Positions 22,991 to 34,034 of a stretch of DNA of 64,000 nucleotides are shown piece by piece; position 1 is the stretch's first letter, and each line of letters opens with the position of its first letter. This DNA comes from Luzula sylvatica (lineage: Eukaryota > Streptophyta > Magnoliopsida > Poales > Juncaceae): NCBI GenBank assembly GCA_946800325.1, contig OX326956.1:19496667-19560666 (forward strand), in the 5' to 3' direction. Under the pieces are notes generated by a model. That model searched no databases, was not told where the DNA came from, and was given only the letters and a program-made list of their open reading frames with translations. Made by a program: the position numbers and the translations under genes.

Positions 22991-24791
22991 TCTATACTAT
23001 ATACTAATGCAAGGGGATTTGCTGCCTCCTGGTGCAGCCACGTCACCAGGGGCCTATTTGTAAAAAAAAATTTTTTTTTTTTTTTTTGGTTCTTTTTTAT
23101 TTACAAATTGGTCCTTTTTCAGAAAAAAAAATTACATTTTGGTCCTTTTTTTTACATTTAGGTCCTTTATATTTGCATTTTGGCCCTTCGAAGTTTTGAA
23201 ATTTACATTTTAGTCCAGGGGCCTCGAATTGGTCCTATTTTTTAAAAAAAATTATATTTTGGTCCTTTTTTCACATTTTGGTCCTTTATATTTGCATTTT
23301 GGTCCTTCGAAGTTTTAAAATTTACATTTTGGTCCTTTATTATTTTTCTTGCTTGTGCAGCCACGTCACCAGGGGCCTATTTATAAAAAAAAAATATTTT
23401 TTTTATATTTTGGTCCTTTTTTATTTACAAATTGGTCCTTTTTTCGAAACAAAAATTACATTTTAGTCCTTTTTTTATATTTTGGTCCTTTATATTTGCA
23501 TTTTGGCCCTTCGAAGTTTTGAAATTTACATTTTGGTCCTTTTTTATTTACAAATTAGTCCTTTTTTCGAAAAAAATTACATTTTGGTCCTTTTTTTTAC
23601 ATTTTGGTCCTTTATATTTGCATTTTGGTCCTTCGAAGTTTTGAAATTTACATTTTAGTCCAGGGGCCTCAAATTGGTCCTATTTTTTAAAAAAAATTAT
23701 ATTTTGGTCCTTTTTTCACATTTTGGTCCTTTATATTTGCATTTTGGTGCTTCGAAGTTTTAAAATTTACATTTTGGTCCTTTAGTATTTTTCTTGAAAA
23801 ACTAAAATAAAATTATAATAAGTTGAACAATATTAATAAAAGAACATCTTGCAAATATTTAAAAATAAAATATCACAAAACTATTAAAAAATACATAAAA
23901 AGAAAACTAAAATAAAAAATAGATGTTTAAATAGATATTTTCTATGAATATATTTGCAAGATGTTTATTTATTATCATTTAATGTTAGTTTTTTTATGAA
24001 TAAAGAATGTAATATTAAAATTATATAAACAAAATATGTAATAATTTAAATTTTTTTAAATCACTACGTGTTAAGAAGTGTTTATGAATTTTCTTAAAAT
24101 TAATAAAAAATAACAAAAATAATTTTTAATTATTACATATGAGATTTGGAGGGTATTTTGGGAAAAAAAAATTAATATCATCCATAAGGAGTATTTTAAA
24201 ATAAAAGTTTGGTAAAGAGTTTTTTTTTTTTGGAATTTACGAAAAGACAGAGAATTTTTTATAATATCCAAAAAAAATTAGGGGGTTAAAAATATACCAA
24301 ATCATGGATGTGCGAATAATCATGACATAATTTAAATTAAAGGTTCGAACGAAACGGTTAGCGATGACATCGTCAAACTTTGTTGTTGGCTGACCACACA
24401 AAGGACGAAAAATATTTGTGCTAAATATGTAGCGAAATTAAGGATTTGTGAAATTAAAAACACTCATTTTTTCAGCAATGTTTTCTGAACTATTATGTTC
24501 TTAATAAATTTCATGACGACTCATTCGTTCTTGTTCCTTATTTTACTTATGAATTATAAAATATAGATAATTTTTTTAGCAATAACCGTTTGAATTATTA
24601 AAGAAATCCGGCTCTTAAAATATTCAAATGATTTTTGCTACAAAATTTCACTCGCACACAACACACTAAATTACACATATAATAATGATTACAAAAAGAA
24701 AGTCACATACACAAAATGAACAACAATTTTTTTCAACTACATTACTTATAAACCCGAACAGCCCCGCGCAATTGCGCGGGGGTAATGCTAG
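22991..24791 (+). mobile_element. Non-autonomous Helitron, 1,801 bp (copy A)
   Basis: Starts TCTATACTATATACTAATGC directly after an A. Ends with a perfect 20-nt palindromic hairpin (24762-24781, stem CCCCGCGCAA), a short spacer, then CTAG before a T. This TC...hairpin-CTAG structure inserted between A and T is the Helitron signature. Interior: tandem TTTTGGTCC-rich repeats (23035-23790) and a segment shared with the flanking dispersed repeat. No Rep/helicase ORF. Confidence 0.92.
23035..23790 (+). repeat. TTTTGGTCC tandem repeat array in the Helitron
   Basis: About 15 or more copies of a short ATTTTGGTCCTTT motif are organised into longer units. CAGCCACGTCACCAGGGGCC occurs at 23036 and 23359, and CCTTCGAAGTTTT occurs four times. 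Confidence 0.9.
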
Positions 24792-25277
24792 TATAATATA
24801 ATAACAAGGATGAGGGGCAACGTGCACATGGAGTGCTCATGGACAGAATAATCATTTGTGAAAAAATAAATTGTCACGTGAACTCTCATGTTGATTTCGA
24901 CGTGCATATGGACTGAATAATCATTTATCTTCATTTTAAATTGTTTCAAAATTTGGAAGTATTCGTAACAAAACCGAAATCCATAATTACTCTAATGAAA
25001 TTGTCACGTTGTATGCTATGCATATTTTATTTTATTATTTCAATTGTTTATATTTAACATTAAATATTTTGAAGTAATTTCATTAGAGTAATTATGGATT
25101 TCGGGTTTGGGTTTAGCCCAAACTCATGTTAATTATATTGTTAATTTTCTAGGTCTTTTGTGATTGGTCAATAGGTTAATAAAAGATTAGTGGTATATCA
25201 GTGATTTGGTTAGTGGTAATTATAGCATGATCTAATAGTGTCTAACCAGGATATAGAATTACTTTGGATACTATAAG

Positions 25278-26201
25278 TAGAGTTGGCAAAATATGATCCG
25301 ACCCGAAAAAATGATCCAATCCGTCCAAATCCGAATCCGATCCGAACCGAAAAATGTTGGAAAGTCAACGACCCGAATCCGAAACTGAACCGAAATCGAA
25401 TGACCAGAACTCGAAATGGACCCGAAACCGAATGATCCGAACCCGAAATCGATCCGAAACCGAATGACCTGAATCCGAAATCGATCTCAAACCGAATGAT
25501 CCGAACGATCCGAAACTCAAACTAATCTGAAACCCGAATGATCCGAAACTCATTACTCGAATGACCCGAAACTCACGAGTCAAATGACCCGAAATTAATA
25601 TATTAATGATAAAATCAATATAATATTGTTAAAATATTTTGAAATCAACAAAATAAATTATGAATTTTCCTCTCTCTTTCTCGTCCTTACACTTGGCCCA
25701 TCGTGCTCCAGGCGTTTCTCCAGCCCTTACACTTTATGGGTCTAAGTGATTAATGGGTCTCGTTTTTCTTCTGATTTTCTAGTAGAAAGTAATTCTACAC
25801 AACTTACTCTCACAACATTATTGACATCAGGATGATAAACTTGAAGGAAATACAGTTTCATGATCATATCTTTCAGTAAAAGTGTACACAGGGATAAACG
25901 AATGTAAGCGTACATTCGTGGTCATATCTTTCAGTAGGAAAATCCGACATAACCCGAATTTGACTAACCCGAATTCCGAAAAATTCGAATCCGAAACAAA
26001 CCGCGTCCGCTAATCACCCCGAACTTGAAAACACGACCCGACTATAATTTTCAACTCAAAATTGATCCGACGAAATATGATCCGATCCTAACCCAGTTTG
26101 ATCCGAATTGACCTAACCCGATGAGATCCGAACTCAAAAATTAGCTCAAAACCTGTTGGGTTCAACCCGAAACAACCCAAACCGCCTGTTTGACACCTCT
26201 A
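25278..26201. mobile_element. hAT-like element rich in GACCCGAAA motifs
   Basis: Left end TAGAGTTGGCAAA and right end TTTGACACCTCTA are imperfect inverted repeats of the type seen in plant hAT elements. The interior is dense in CCGAA/GATCCGAA phrases. No 8-bp duplication is visible. A shorter, right-truncated counterpart begins at about 49241 in copy B. An LTR fragment (25842-25955) interrupts it. Confidence 0.6.
25842..25955 (+). mobile_element. LTR fragment (TGAAGGAAATACA family)
   Basis: Begins TGAAGGAAATACAG and runs through GTACATTCGTGG, closely matching the first ~110 bp of the LTR at 36726. It starts within a few bases of the right boundary of duplication copy A. Confidence 0.6.
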
Positions 26202-26488
26202 AGCAAAATAACATCATGATTACTTAGATCCAACGATTATGAAAGTACGTGGACGAGATCTTGTTCGATTGGCATCGGACATGCTCCTTACCCTTTATTT
26301 ATTCGAACTTTGTAAATTAAGTTTTGTACAGTAATTTTGATATATTAACTTCTTTTTTGGTAATTGAATTTTGGTTAGTGATGTATATTTTTTTTTGGAA
26401 GAAAAGACCGGAGCCTTGCTCATATTTTTATAAACCTGTTTTTACAAGGGGGTTAATTACCATTTATAACGACACAAGATATTTAATT

Positions 26489-26537
<49 letters not shown>

Positions 26538-26692
26538 CTTGTTGTTCGTGATTGATTTTTTGGATTTGGCAAGAAAATGATCCCACATTATTTTTATAGT
26601 TATCATTTAAAAAAATCTCTGTTTTTTTACAGTCATTTTATTTTTATACTCCCTATATAATAATTTGTACTTGTGCCCCATATTATGTATTT
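26202..26692. other. AT-rich intergenic with (AT)n run
   Basis: A (TA)n microsatellite at about 26490-26534; otherwise nothing recognisable. Confidence 0.5.
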
Positions 26693-26709
26693 AACTTAGC
26701 AGTGGTATG

Positions 26710-26745
26710 GCCTAAGGGCAATCTAAAAAAAAAAAAAAAAAAAAA
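26710..26745 (+). mobile_element. 36-bp ultra-truncated retroposon
   Basis: GCCTAAGGGCAATCT plus about 21 A residues sits between two copies of the 17-mer AACTTAGCAGTGGTATG (26693-26709 and 26746-26762). A poly(A) insert with a long target-site duplication is the signature of LINE-machinery retroposition. The parent is unknown. Confidence 0.75.
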
Positions 26746-26762
26746 AACTTAGCAGTGGTATG

Positions 26763-28999
26763 TCGTGACATATATTTGCTTTGTAAAGTTTCCATCATGA
26801 ATAAAATGTAGAAACAATCAAATAAAACATGTTTAAAAAAATAATTTAAAAAAATGATATATTCTAGCCATATTATGTCAGAACTCGTAAGTGATTTAAA
26901 AAAATGATATATCATATATTCCACGTAATGCATTCAAATATAGTAATAAGATAAATAGTAGCATAATCAAATATATGATATATTCTAGTCAATGTCAATT
27001 TATGAATGAATTACCAAGTACACGATGGTAAAAAATAATCAATAAAAAGTTTACAAAAATAATGAGAGTCGTGATCATTGTATATATTATATTTTTATTT
27101 TAATATTTATAATTACAATTTCTTAATCTGTGAAGGAAGATCTTATTCTCGAAAATCTTCCAAATCTTTCATACGTAGCATTAAATATTCCAAACGGAGC
27201 AATGGAGAAAAGATTACCAAAAGCATTTATAATTAACGAGGCCCATGTGCTCTGTTGTTATTCCTCTGTTGTGATGAAGGGACGGCTTGGTGGCGTGAGA
27301 AAAGGGTGAGGACAAGTGAGAGGTGGCATGGCCTGGTCGGCGGTCGTACGGTTTTTTGGGACACCACAGCCTTTGAGGACTTCATTAATTGTCCACGATA
27401 TCTGGGCGTGGTGTACAAAGGGGCCGTTTGATCTAAATTTTTTTGAAGAATACCGAAGGATTCTTGTATTTTTTAGAAGAAGTAAAATGAGGGTAAATAT
27501 TTGAAGAACATCGTTGTCTTGCATGTATTGTTTGATGTGCTAGATTTAAATAATGGAAAATGAAATCTATTGTTTGATGTAAAAAATAATAAAAAGTAGT
27601 TATTAAGGATTTGAGATATATGAGATATGTTTTATTTGAAAAGTAGTTAGTTTCTAGAGATATATGAGATATGTTTTGTTTGACGTAAAACTATCTTTTT
27701 GGCAGCGGCAGACTTTAATGGTTACGAAAACAATTTTTTGGCAGCGACTGAAATAAACACGTCACCAAAAAACTCTTTTGGCAGCGGCTGACTGTCAAAG
27801 ACACGAAAACTATATTTTAGCAGCAAGAATGATACGTTCACAGAACTTAACCACCGAAGTATTACCGAAATTACTTACATAGAAATAATTTAGTGGGGCC
27901 CATAAACATTTCATTCCATTTCTTTCCATTAAATTTCAACCGGTAGTACTTCTGTAATTATCTTCGGTACATGAAGCATTTTCCATTTTAGCAGCGACTT
28001 GTAAACGGCACCAAAACTAATTCTTGGCAACAGTTACTGTAAATGACACCAAAACTATCTTTCATACCTTATTTTTGTCCTATTGTCCATTTATTTGTTA
28101 AACTAACAATACTCAAAAAGACATATACTTCACCAAATACCTAAATGGTTAAACAATAGAAATCTCACTTTTTAACAAAATTACGAAAAAAAATCTTAAG
28201 TTGCAAAAATTTCGCAAAATTCATAAATGCTGAGAATTGAACAAAAGAATAGCATAAAATCCCTTCAATTAGCAAAAAGACACCTAATTTTACACAAGAA
28301 TGCCAAGAGTCCTAAAATGTGAAAATACCACCAATAAAACTATAAATGTCGGAAAATTTCATCAAAACCCTTTTAAATTTTGAGAATGTCAAATATGTCT
28401 CGGAATGTAAATAATTGTGAAGTATCAAATACACCCCTATAATGTGAAACTATAAAATATAACCATACAGTTTCTGAAAATATCAAACTAACATCAAGAT
28501 ACACATAACAGGACAAATTTCCCTAATTAACCCGCAATTCTGTATAATTGAAAATGAGAAAAATATCATTGATACCCCTGAATCTCATAAAAAATTAAGA
28601 ATACCCTGAAAATGTGAAAATATCATATATACTCCTGAAATTTACTGTAATATAAACTACACCCCGGAAAAATAGTAAAAAAATAAAAAATACCCCTCAA
28701 AATGACAAGTATATTTATATATGAAAATGAATGGGATTTTCATATATTTAGTGGATTTTTTTCAATCACAAACATAACCTCTTTAAGAAGTGAATTTGCT
28801 AAAAATTCAATCCGACACAACCTCCAATTTGATACAAATCAAAGACAAAAAAATTGAAGAAGTATTTATATATTGAAGAATTAATTTTTATTATTAATTA
28901 TCTAATGAAAATAAATCAAAAATAAACTTAAAATGTTTGTGAACGCGATGTACTGGTTATGGATGAATGAGAGGAGGGTAATTTGGTAATTTCACAGAC
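26763..28999. other. Intergenic, transposon-derived, no gene seen
   Basis: 27230-27430 is moderately GC-rich with short opposing ORFs and no recognisable product. 27685-28075 has repeated GGCAGCGRC motifs typical of CACTA subterminal regions. 28080-28900 is AT-rich with repeated phrases such as CCCTGAAAAT. No CACTA terminus seen. Confidence 0.45.
27685..28075. mobile_element. CACTA-like subterminal repeat region
   Basis: At least six imperfect copies of TTTTGGCAGCGGC or its variants alternate with short spacers, the style of subterminal transposase-binding repeats in plant CACTA elements. No CACTA ends, so the class is tentative. Confidence 0.35.
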
Positions 29000-30054
29000 C
29001 TCGGCTAGGAAATAGTCCATGATAACTGCATGATCAATAGCAGGGTTCATATATACACCATTATTCTCTTCATACAAAGTCGGAGCCGGTTTCAGATCCT
29101 CTATTCTCTGACGTTCCGATACAATCTAACAAATGAAATTAATTAAATTATAAATCCTCATAAAATAAACAAATTAAAGAAACAAACAAACCCCAGCTTC
29201 ACATTCAACCTTTCAAAATCACTTAATTATGCCCAATTCCAAATTTGTAGAATGTAAAATAATAACAGGGAATACAATTGATGCTTACGACAGAGATAAT
29301 TTTTTTGAGAGTATTTGTTTGTTGATCGGATTCGACAGAAGTCATTGCTGCTTCTTTGCCTAATTGCTTCATGTTTAATTTTCTGGAGATTATCTCGCTC
29401 TCATTTTCCTCTTTACTACCTTCACTGCCTGAATTAATATTTTTACAATATAATTAAAATATGAAATTTGCAGCAAGTCCCCTCCATTATGCAATTCACT
29501 ACCTTCACTACCTGAGCTTCGGCTTCTTGTCTGTGACGATCATATCGTTGTGCCATACGTCTCTCGTCCTCCAGAGGAGCGTTCGTCACCACGGCTCTCA
29601 GCATTTCTGCCACCTTATAACGCAATTGATTAAGATCCTCTCCATTCTTGAGATAAATGGATATCTCCAGTCTAACCTGCCCGAGCATGTTGACTCGTTC
29701 CTGTAAGATAAAAACCAAAATAATTAAAAAAAATAAACAAGCACATAACTATTTTCTAAAATATATTGGAAATTTTTGTTACTTCGAATTTTTCTTGTTC
29801 ATTATCAGCATCATGTTTGAATCTCATATAATGTTCCAACAATTCCATGACGGCTATTGCATCTGGTCTTCTTCTAGAAGCTTTATCGCCTCAGTTTCAC
29901 TCTTCTCTTGTCGAACAATTTGCAAATATGCCCCTTTTTTCAATTTGGTATTTTTCTTCATATGATTTTTCTCCTCGGCACTAAGAGTCTTCCATTTCGC
30001 AGCGAGTGTATACGCTACCTCTTTGAAATCCATTCCTTGGTTCTCTTTGTTGAA
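29000..30054 (-). pseudogene. Broken HMG-box gene (HMGB6/13-like) with unassigned C-terminal exons
   Basis: Exon 30054-29783 encodes an HMG-box-like stretch (NQGMDFKEVAYTLAAKWKTL, then AYLQIVRQEKSETEAIKLLE). It resembles plant multi-HMG-box proteins of the HMGB6/HMGB13 type, where such a segment precedes AMELL. A frameshift/stop after EEDQMQ is followed in another frame by AVMELLEHYMRFKHDADNEQ, so the frame is broken. Exon 29700-29512 then continues (ERVNMLGQVRLEISIYLKNG), but its phase does not join the next open stretch (29428-29289) cleanly. Exon 29125-29000 encodes IVSERQRIEDLKPAPTLYEE. I do not recognise these downstream segments. The 5' part of the first HMG box is missing. Confidence 0.6.
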
Positions 30055-30379
30055 CTACAAAAAGCGACATAACAATTGACAAAATTAGAACTGAATAATT
30101 CTCAAAATTAAAAATCATAAATACTTATTGTAAAATATAAGAATTGGGTTTTATTGTAAAAGAGTTTTGTAATTTTTATTATTAATTATTTCAATTACAA
30201 CTGATTTATTTATAGGGTAATCAGCCCTTAACGATTAACTACCTAACAACTAACGGCTAGTTAAATCGTAGCCGTCTGATCCAACAACTCAGATCAGACG
30301 ACTCTTATAAATTACAGCTACTAAAAGCCCATACATGACTTTAATTGTAAAAGCCCAAATCTATCTATCTATCTATCTA
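30055..30379. other. Intergenic, possible LTR remnant
   Basis: 30150-30360 resembles 57526-57730 in composition and phrases (GCCCA motifs, CCGTCTGATCCAACA versus CCAACGGTCTGATTCATCA), as in some copia LTRs. No TG...CA pair with target duplication found. The right edge is a (CTAT)n microsatellite (about 30361-30379). Confidence 0.35.
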
Positions 30380-30549
30380 GAGTAATGATACAAACCAGAC
30401 CTTTTAGACCACGAATTAACCACACCTGCCACGTGACAGCCAGCTATTGGCTGCAGAAAAAGTAATGGAAACGTGCAGCCAATAACTGGCTGCCACGTGG
30501 CAGGTGTGGTTAATTCGTGATCTAAAATGGGTGGTTTGTATCATTACTC
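30380..30549. mobile_element. MULE-type MITE, 170 bp hairpin
   Basis: Inverted repeats of about 75 bp starting GAGTAATGATACAAACCA almost fill the element. The 9-bp duplication ATCTATCTA lies at 30371-30379 and 30550-30558; it falls in a (CTAT)n repeat, so is partly low complexity. It shares the terminus GAGTAATGATA with the element at 21077. Confidence 0.85.
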
Positions 30550-30558
30550 ATCTATCTA

Positions 30559-31295
30559 TCTATATAGAACTAATTCTAAATATTTCATGAGAAGTTGCCA
30601 CGTGCCCCCACTCTTCCTTCCTTGTATGTTAATTGTTTAGTTGTTTATGTGCAAGTGAAAACTTAGTCCCGCGAGAGAAAAGCCGTTACCCCGCGTGAGA
30701 GAAAAACCCTATTCCCGAGCGCCGAAAAGGAAGGCGATCCTACGCCGTTTATGCTGGTTCTCTCGCCAAGCCGCAGCAATGCGAGCCGGCAGCTTTCGTC
30801 ACTAACTTTACGCCGAGCAGGCGACGAGCGGGTTTGTGGAATTTACTTCGTGCCAAGCAGCCGGCCAACGATTCTTCCCTTCTCTGTCGCTAAAACCCTC
30901 CTCCTTCCCGCTTCCTCTCTCTCGCTCTCGCCTGGCTAGCTAGCTCTCTGAAGTAAGCTCCGTCCAATTATTCCAATCTCATCTCATCTCTCAACTTCCA
31001 TTGAGACAAATTTAGTATGCGTTTTAAATATTCTGAGTTATTTTCAGTAATTGAGTAGTATTTTATCTTAATATTACGTCTCGGTTGAATTTTTTTTACT
31101 GTTCGGGACATAATTCTTTTATTTCATGATTAAGGAGTTGATTCAATAAGGACATGGAGAAAATGAAATAACAAAAGGGGAAAAATAAAGAGAAAAATGA
31201 GAAATCTAGAAATCGGCAATTCGATCCCCAAGAAAACAGGAATAAAATTGCGAAGGACAATCACTTATTCTCAAATCACCTTAAAGGAATAATCA
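30559..31295 (+). other. GC-rich leader-like stretch, no gene assigned
   Basis: 30650-30960 is unusually GC-rich for this window and ends in a CT-rich tract, like a plant promoter/5' UTR. A 62-codon ORF (30751-30939) has no recognised family. It may be the displaced 5' end of the eIF3i fragment downstream, but nothing connects them directly. Confidence 0.35.
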
Positions 31296-31740
31296 AACCA
31301 GCGATTCCTTACTGATGATTACGGGCCCGCAAGGAAGAATCAACAGGGCTGTGTGGGGTCCGCTTAACAAGACAATCATCACCGCCGGCGAAGATTCGGT
31401 AATTCGAATCTGGGATTCTGAAACCGGGAAATTGGTAAAGTAATTGGACAAAGAATGGAGACATCAAAAAATCGTTGCTTCTCTTTTGATGTCTCTCGAT
31501 CGATATCATTTCCTCACCAGTTCTGCCGATAAATCGGCCAAGGTATTATATAAATATAATAAATTTACAAAATACTATTTATTAAAATATTAAAATTATA
31601 TATGTTTTTTGAATAGATGTGGGATTCGAGAAGTCTGACGCTTTTGAAGACTTATGTTACGGAGTGTCCTGTTAATGCGTGTGCAATTTTTTCCCCTTCT
31701 CGGTCATGTCAGTATTTTTTCTCTTTTAAGTGTTAGGGGC
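31296..31740 (+). pseudogene. EIF3I: eIF3 subunit i (WD40) gene fragment with nonsense mutation
   Basis: Functional eIF3i is a seven-bladed WD40 scaffold of translation initiation factor 3. Two exons remain. About 31296-31543 has GRINRAVWGPLNKTIITAGE and SVIRIWDSETGKLVK, then TAA where the family has a CAA codon, then HFLTSSADKSAK in the same frame. The second exon, from 31618, has MWDSRSLTLLKTYVTECPVN and then diverges. The N-terminal half and the last blades are missing. It is bordered downstream by a copia fragment. Confidence 0.88.
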
Positions 31741-31790
31741 ATTTTGAAATATCTCATAAATATATTTTATATATGTTAATTGTAAAGGCC

Positions 31791-32366
31791 TGCAGAACCA
31801 AGGCTTATAATTAGATAACGGGTATGATTAAACTCCAACGGATAGATCCGCTTCGTTTAAATTGTAGCATACTCTCCAGTTGATCCCTTCAAGTATTATT
31901 TGTCGTAACTCCTCCAGTCGTCTCCAGTGCTCGTTGGTTTACACGCTTACAGCCCCCCCTCCAGCTCAGCGGGCCAGTCCTGCATAGTGAGCTTGGCTGG
32001 TAACATCGTGAATCGCTTCGTAGATAAACCTTTGGTGAAGATATCAGCCAACTGGTCTGAAGAGCACAAGAACTGAACTTGAAGCTTTTTCTCAGCAATA
32101 CGCTCTCGAACGAAGTGGTAATCGATCTCAATGTGTTTCGTCCTGGCACGAAAAAGATGATTGGATGCGAGGTACGTTGCACCAATATTGTCGCAGAAGA
32201 GAACATGAATTGAGGAGCTTGAGAAGCCAATTTCGAAGAGAAGAAATTGAAGCCACATCGCTTCAGACGTGGCAAAGGCAATGGCTTTATATTCAGCTTC
32301 AGTTGAAGATCTTGAAACAGTTGGTTGCTTCTTTGAAGACCAGGCAATGAGATTGGGTCCGAGAAA
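31791..32366 (-). mobile_element. 3' end of a Ty1/copia element (RNase H, PPT, short LTR)
   Basis: The minus-strand open frame 32375-31947 carries the copia RNase H signature: [37 protein letters not shown] and [11 protein letters not shown] polypurine tract (about 31952-31962, minus strand) directly precedes a TGTAAGCG LTR start at 31951. The LTR probably ends in CA at 31791. The frame is intact over this stretch but truncated on its 5' side exactly at the left boundary of duplication copy B. Confidence 0.85.
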
Positions 32367-32554
32367 GAGTTGCATGAAACAAATAAGTCAACAATAACCA
32401 AATGATATTTATATTTTTATGTTCTTTAAAGCTCACTAAAATTCAAATCATAAGAAAATATTTTTTTGTCAATTAGTAATACAAAGTGGGAAAATATTTT
32501 GGTATGCTGGTTGAATAACTCTCGTCTCTCATAGGCATCAATGATGTGTAAATT

Positions 32555-32955
32555 AGGGATGGACATTTCGGTCCGTTCGGTTCAAATCGAATCGAATAAT
32601 GTCAAATCGATTTAAATCAAACCGAATTGAAACGAACAAAATTTTAATCGGTTTAAAATCAAACTGAATAAAAAACTTTATAATGTGAAAATTCAAATTT
32701 TATTAAACAAAAAAATTTAAAATTCATATACAATATAACATTATTTTCAACATAATAATATGAAATTTTAATATTAAATAATTAACATAATGGAAAAACG
32801 TGACAATAATAATTCGGTCGGTTCGGTTTAACTGGTTTTGGAAACACTAAAACTGAACCGAGCCGAATAAACCGAACAATTTCAATTTTTTATCCGAACC
32901 GAACCATATTCGACCGGTTCGGTTCCGAAATTTTATTTATCCGACCCAATTTGAA
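32555..32955. mobile_element. CGGTT-rich transposon fragment, copy B counterpart
   Basis: Homologous to 3888-4320; inherited with the duplication. Confidence 0.4.
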
Positions 32956-33630
32956 CATTCCAAATCGTAAAAGTTATGACAATTTTACGAAAGCATGTTT
33001 CAATTAAATTTTCCGATTTTCTTCACAAAATTATTTCTTACCAATTTAACTATATATATCAAATATACATATTTGTATCTAATATATACATTACTAATTT
33101 CGTGTTCATCTAAATACATATCTTCTTTTCAGTCGCATGTGTTTGAACGAACTGTGAGATCCGTTCAAAGGAAATACGATACGTTTAATCAACAGTGACA
33201 TCTTCCGTCCAAATGCATCACCAAACGTATGCACGATTAACCAATCGTCCAAACGTTATCGATATCCGTTTGAAAACCAGCTACGTATTTTGTTGTCAGG
33301 TAAAAGTGCATACAAAATATTGATTATGGTTCAAACGCATATAGTTGTCCGTTTAAACGTATAGAGTGAATTTAAAAGCATAACTATATGTTTGAACCAT
33401 AATGTAACTTAGTTTTAATATCGAAATTTATGAAATTGCTACCTTGAGGAATTTGGTCATTTTGTATTCAATAGAGATTAAATTAATTTAAGAAAGGATT
33501 TGGAATAAGGTGCAAATAGAGGAAGAAGAAAGCCAATATGACGAGAAAAGCGTTGCCCGCTAAAATTATTGCGCATAAGAAAGATGCAAGTACGGGAATT
33601 CCTTCACATGAGTCGGGAGGAGGAGATTGT

Positions 33631-33930
33631 TAGGCTCCCTCCTCATAACTAAATGGGCCAAATAAACTTCTTTGTAAATAGCATAAATGTGCCAAATAGG
33701 CTCCCTCCTCATAATCAAAGATTAGTCCATTTCGGTCTCTCTTCTATTCTCTTTCTCCTTCTCTTTTTCTCTACTTTTTCCTTTTCTCTTTTTCTTCTTC
33801 TCTTTTCTTTTCCTTTCACTCAAGCACACCACAAGGTGAGAAAATTGATGATATTTTTGTACAAAAGCCCTCCATTTATGATATTTACAAAGAAGTTCAT
33901 TTGGCCCATTTAATTGTGAGAAGAGAGTCC
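33631..33930. mobile_element. MITE-like element with ~60-bp inverted arms
   Basis: Left arm 33631-33690 and right arm 33871-33930 mirror each other (AAATGGGCCAAAT, CTTCTTTGTAAAT, CATAAATG). The interior is TC-rich. In copy A the same arms are about 6 kb apart (about 5001-5060 and 11192-11255), with the inverted-repeat region and Tourist MITE between them. Confidence 0.6.
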
Positions 33931-34034
33931 AACAGTTTGAAAAAAATTTAATAAATCTGAAATTGTTGGAGTGATATGGATGAGATTTTAATGATGGGAT
34001 TATCTATCACTTTGGAATCTCGAGGTGTCGAGCC

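Larger units (their letters stand above)
3695..25838 (+). repeat. Segmental duplication, copy A
   Basis: Copy A matches copy B (32367-49781) in the same order and orientation. Matching anchor blocks (A / B): 3695-5070 / 32367-33690; 11000-11280 / 33710-33940; 11530-12605 / 33950-35918; 12606-15165 / 39882-42597; 20390-22990 / 42780-46328; 24792-25838 / 48727-49781. Between anchors each copy has its own insertions or deletions. Sequence agreement is high by eye; identity was not computed. Confidence 0.93.

Noticed and set aside
23035..23790. Regular short repeats considered as a CRISPR-like array
   Set aside because: Spacing is irregular, repeats are T-rich and nested in a plant Helitron; there are no unique equal-length spacers.
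27233..27524. Opposing 60-90 codon ORFs as a gene
   Set aside because: No recognisable domain, no supported splice structure and a transposon-rich setting; kept only as part of the intergenic entry.
31889..32401. 170-codon frame overlapping the copia RNase H
   Set aside because: Out-of-frame shadow; the frame at 31947-32375 has the RNase H motifs.
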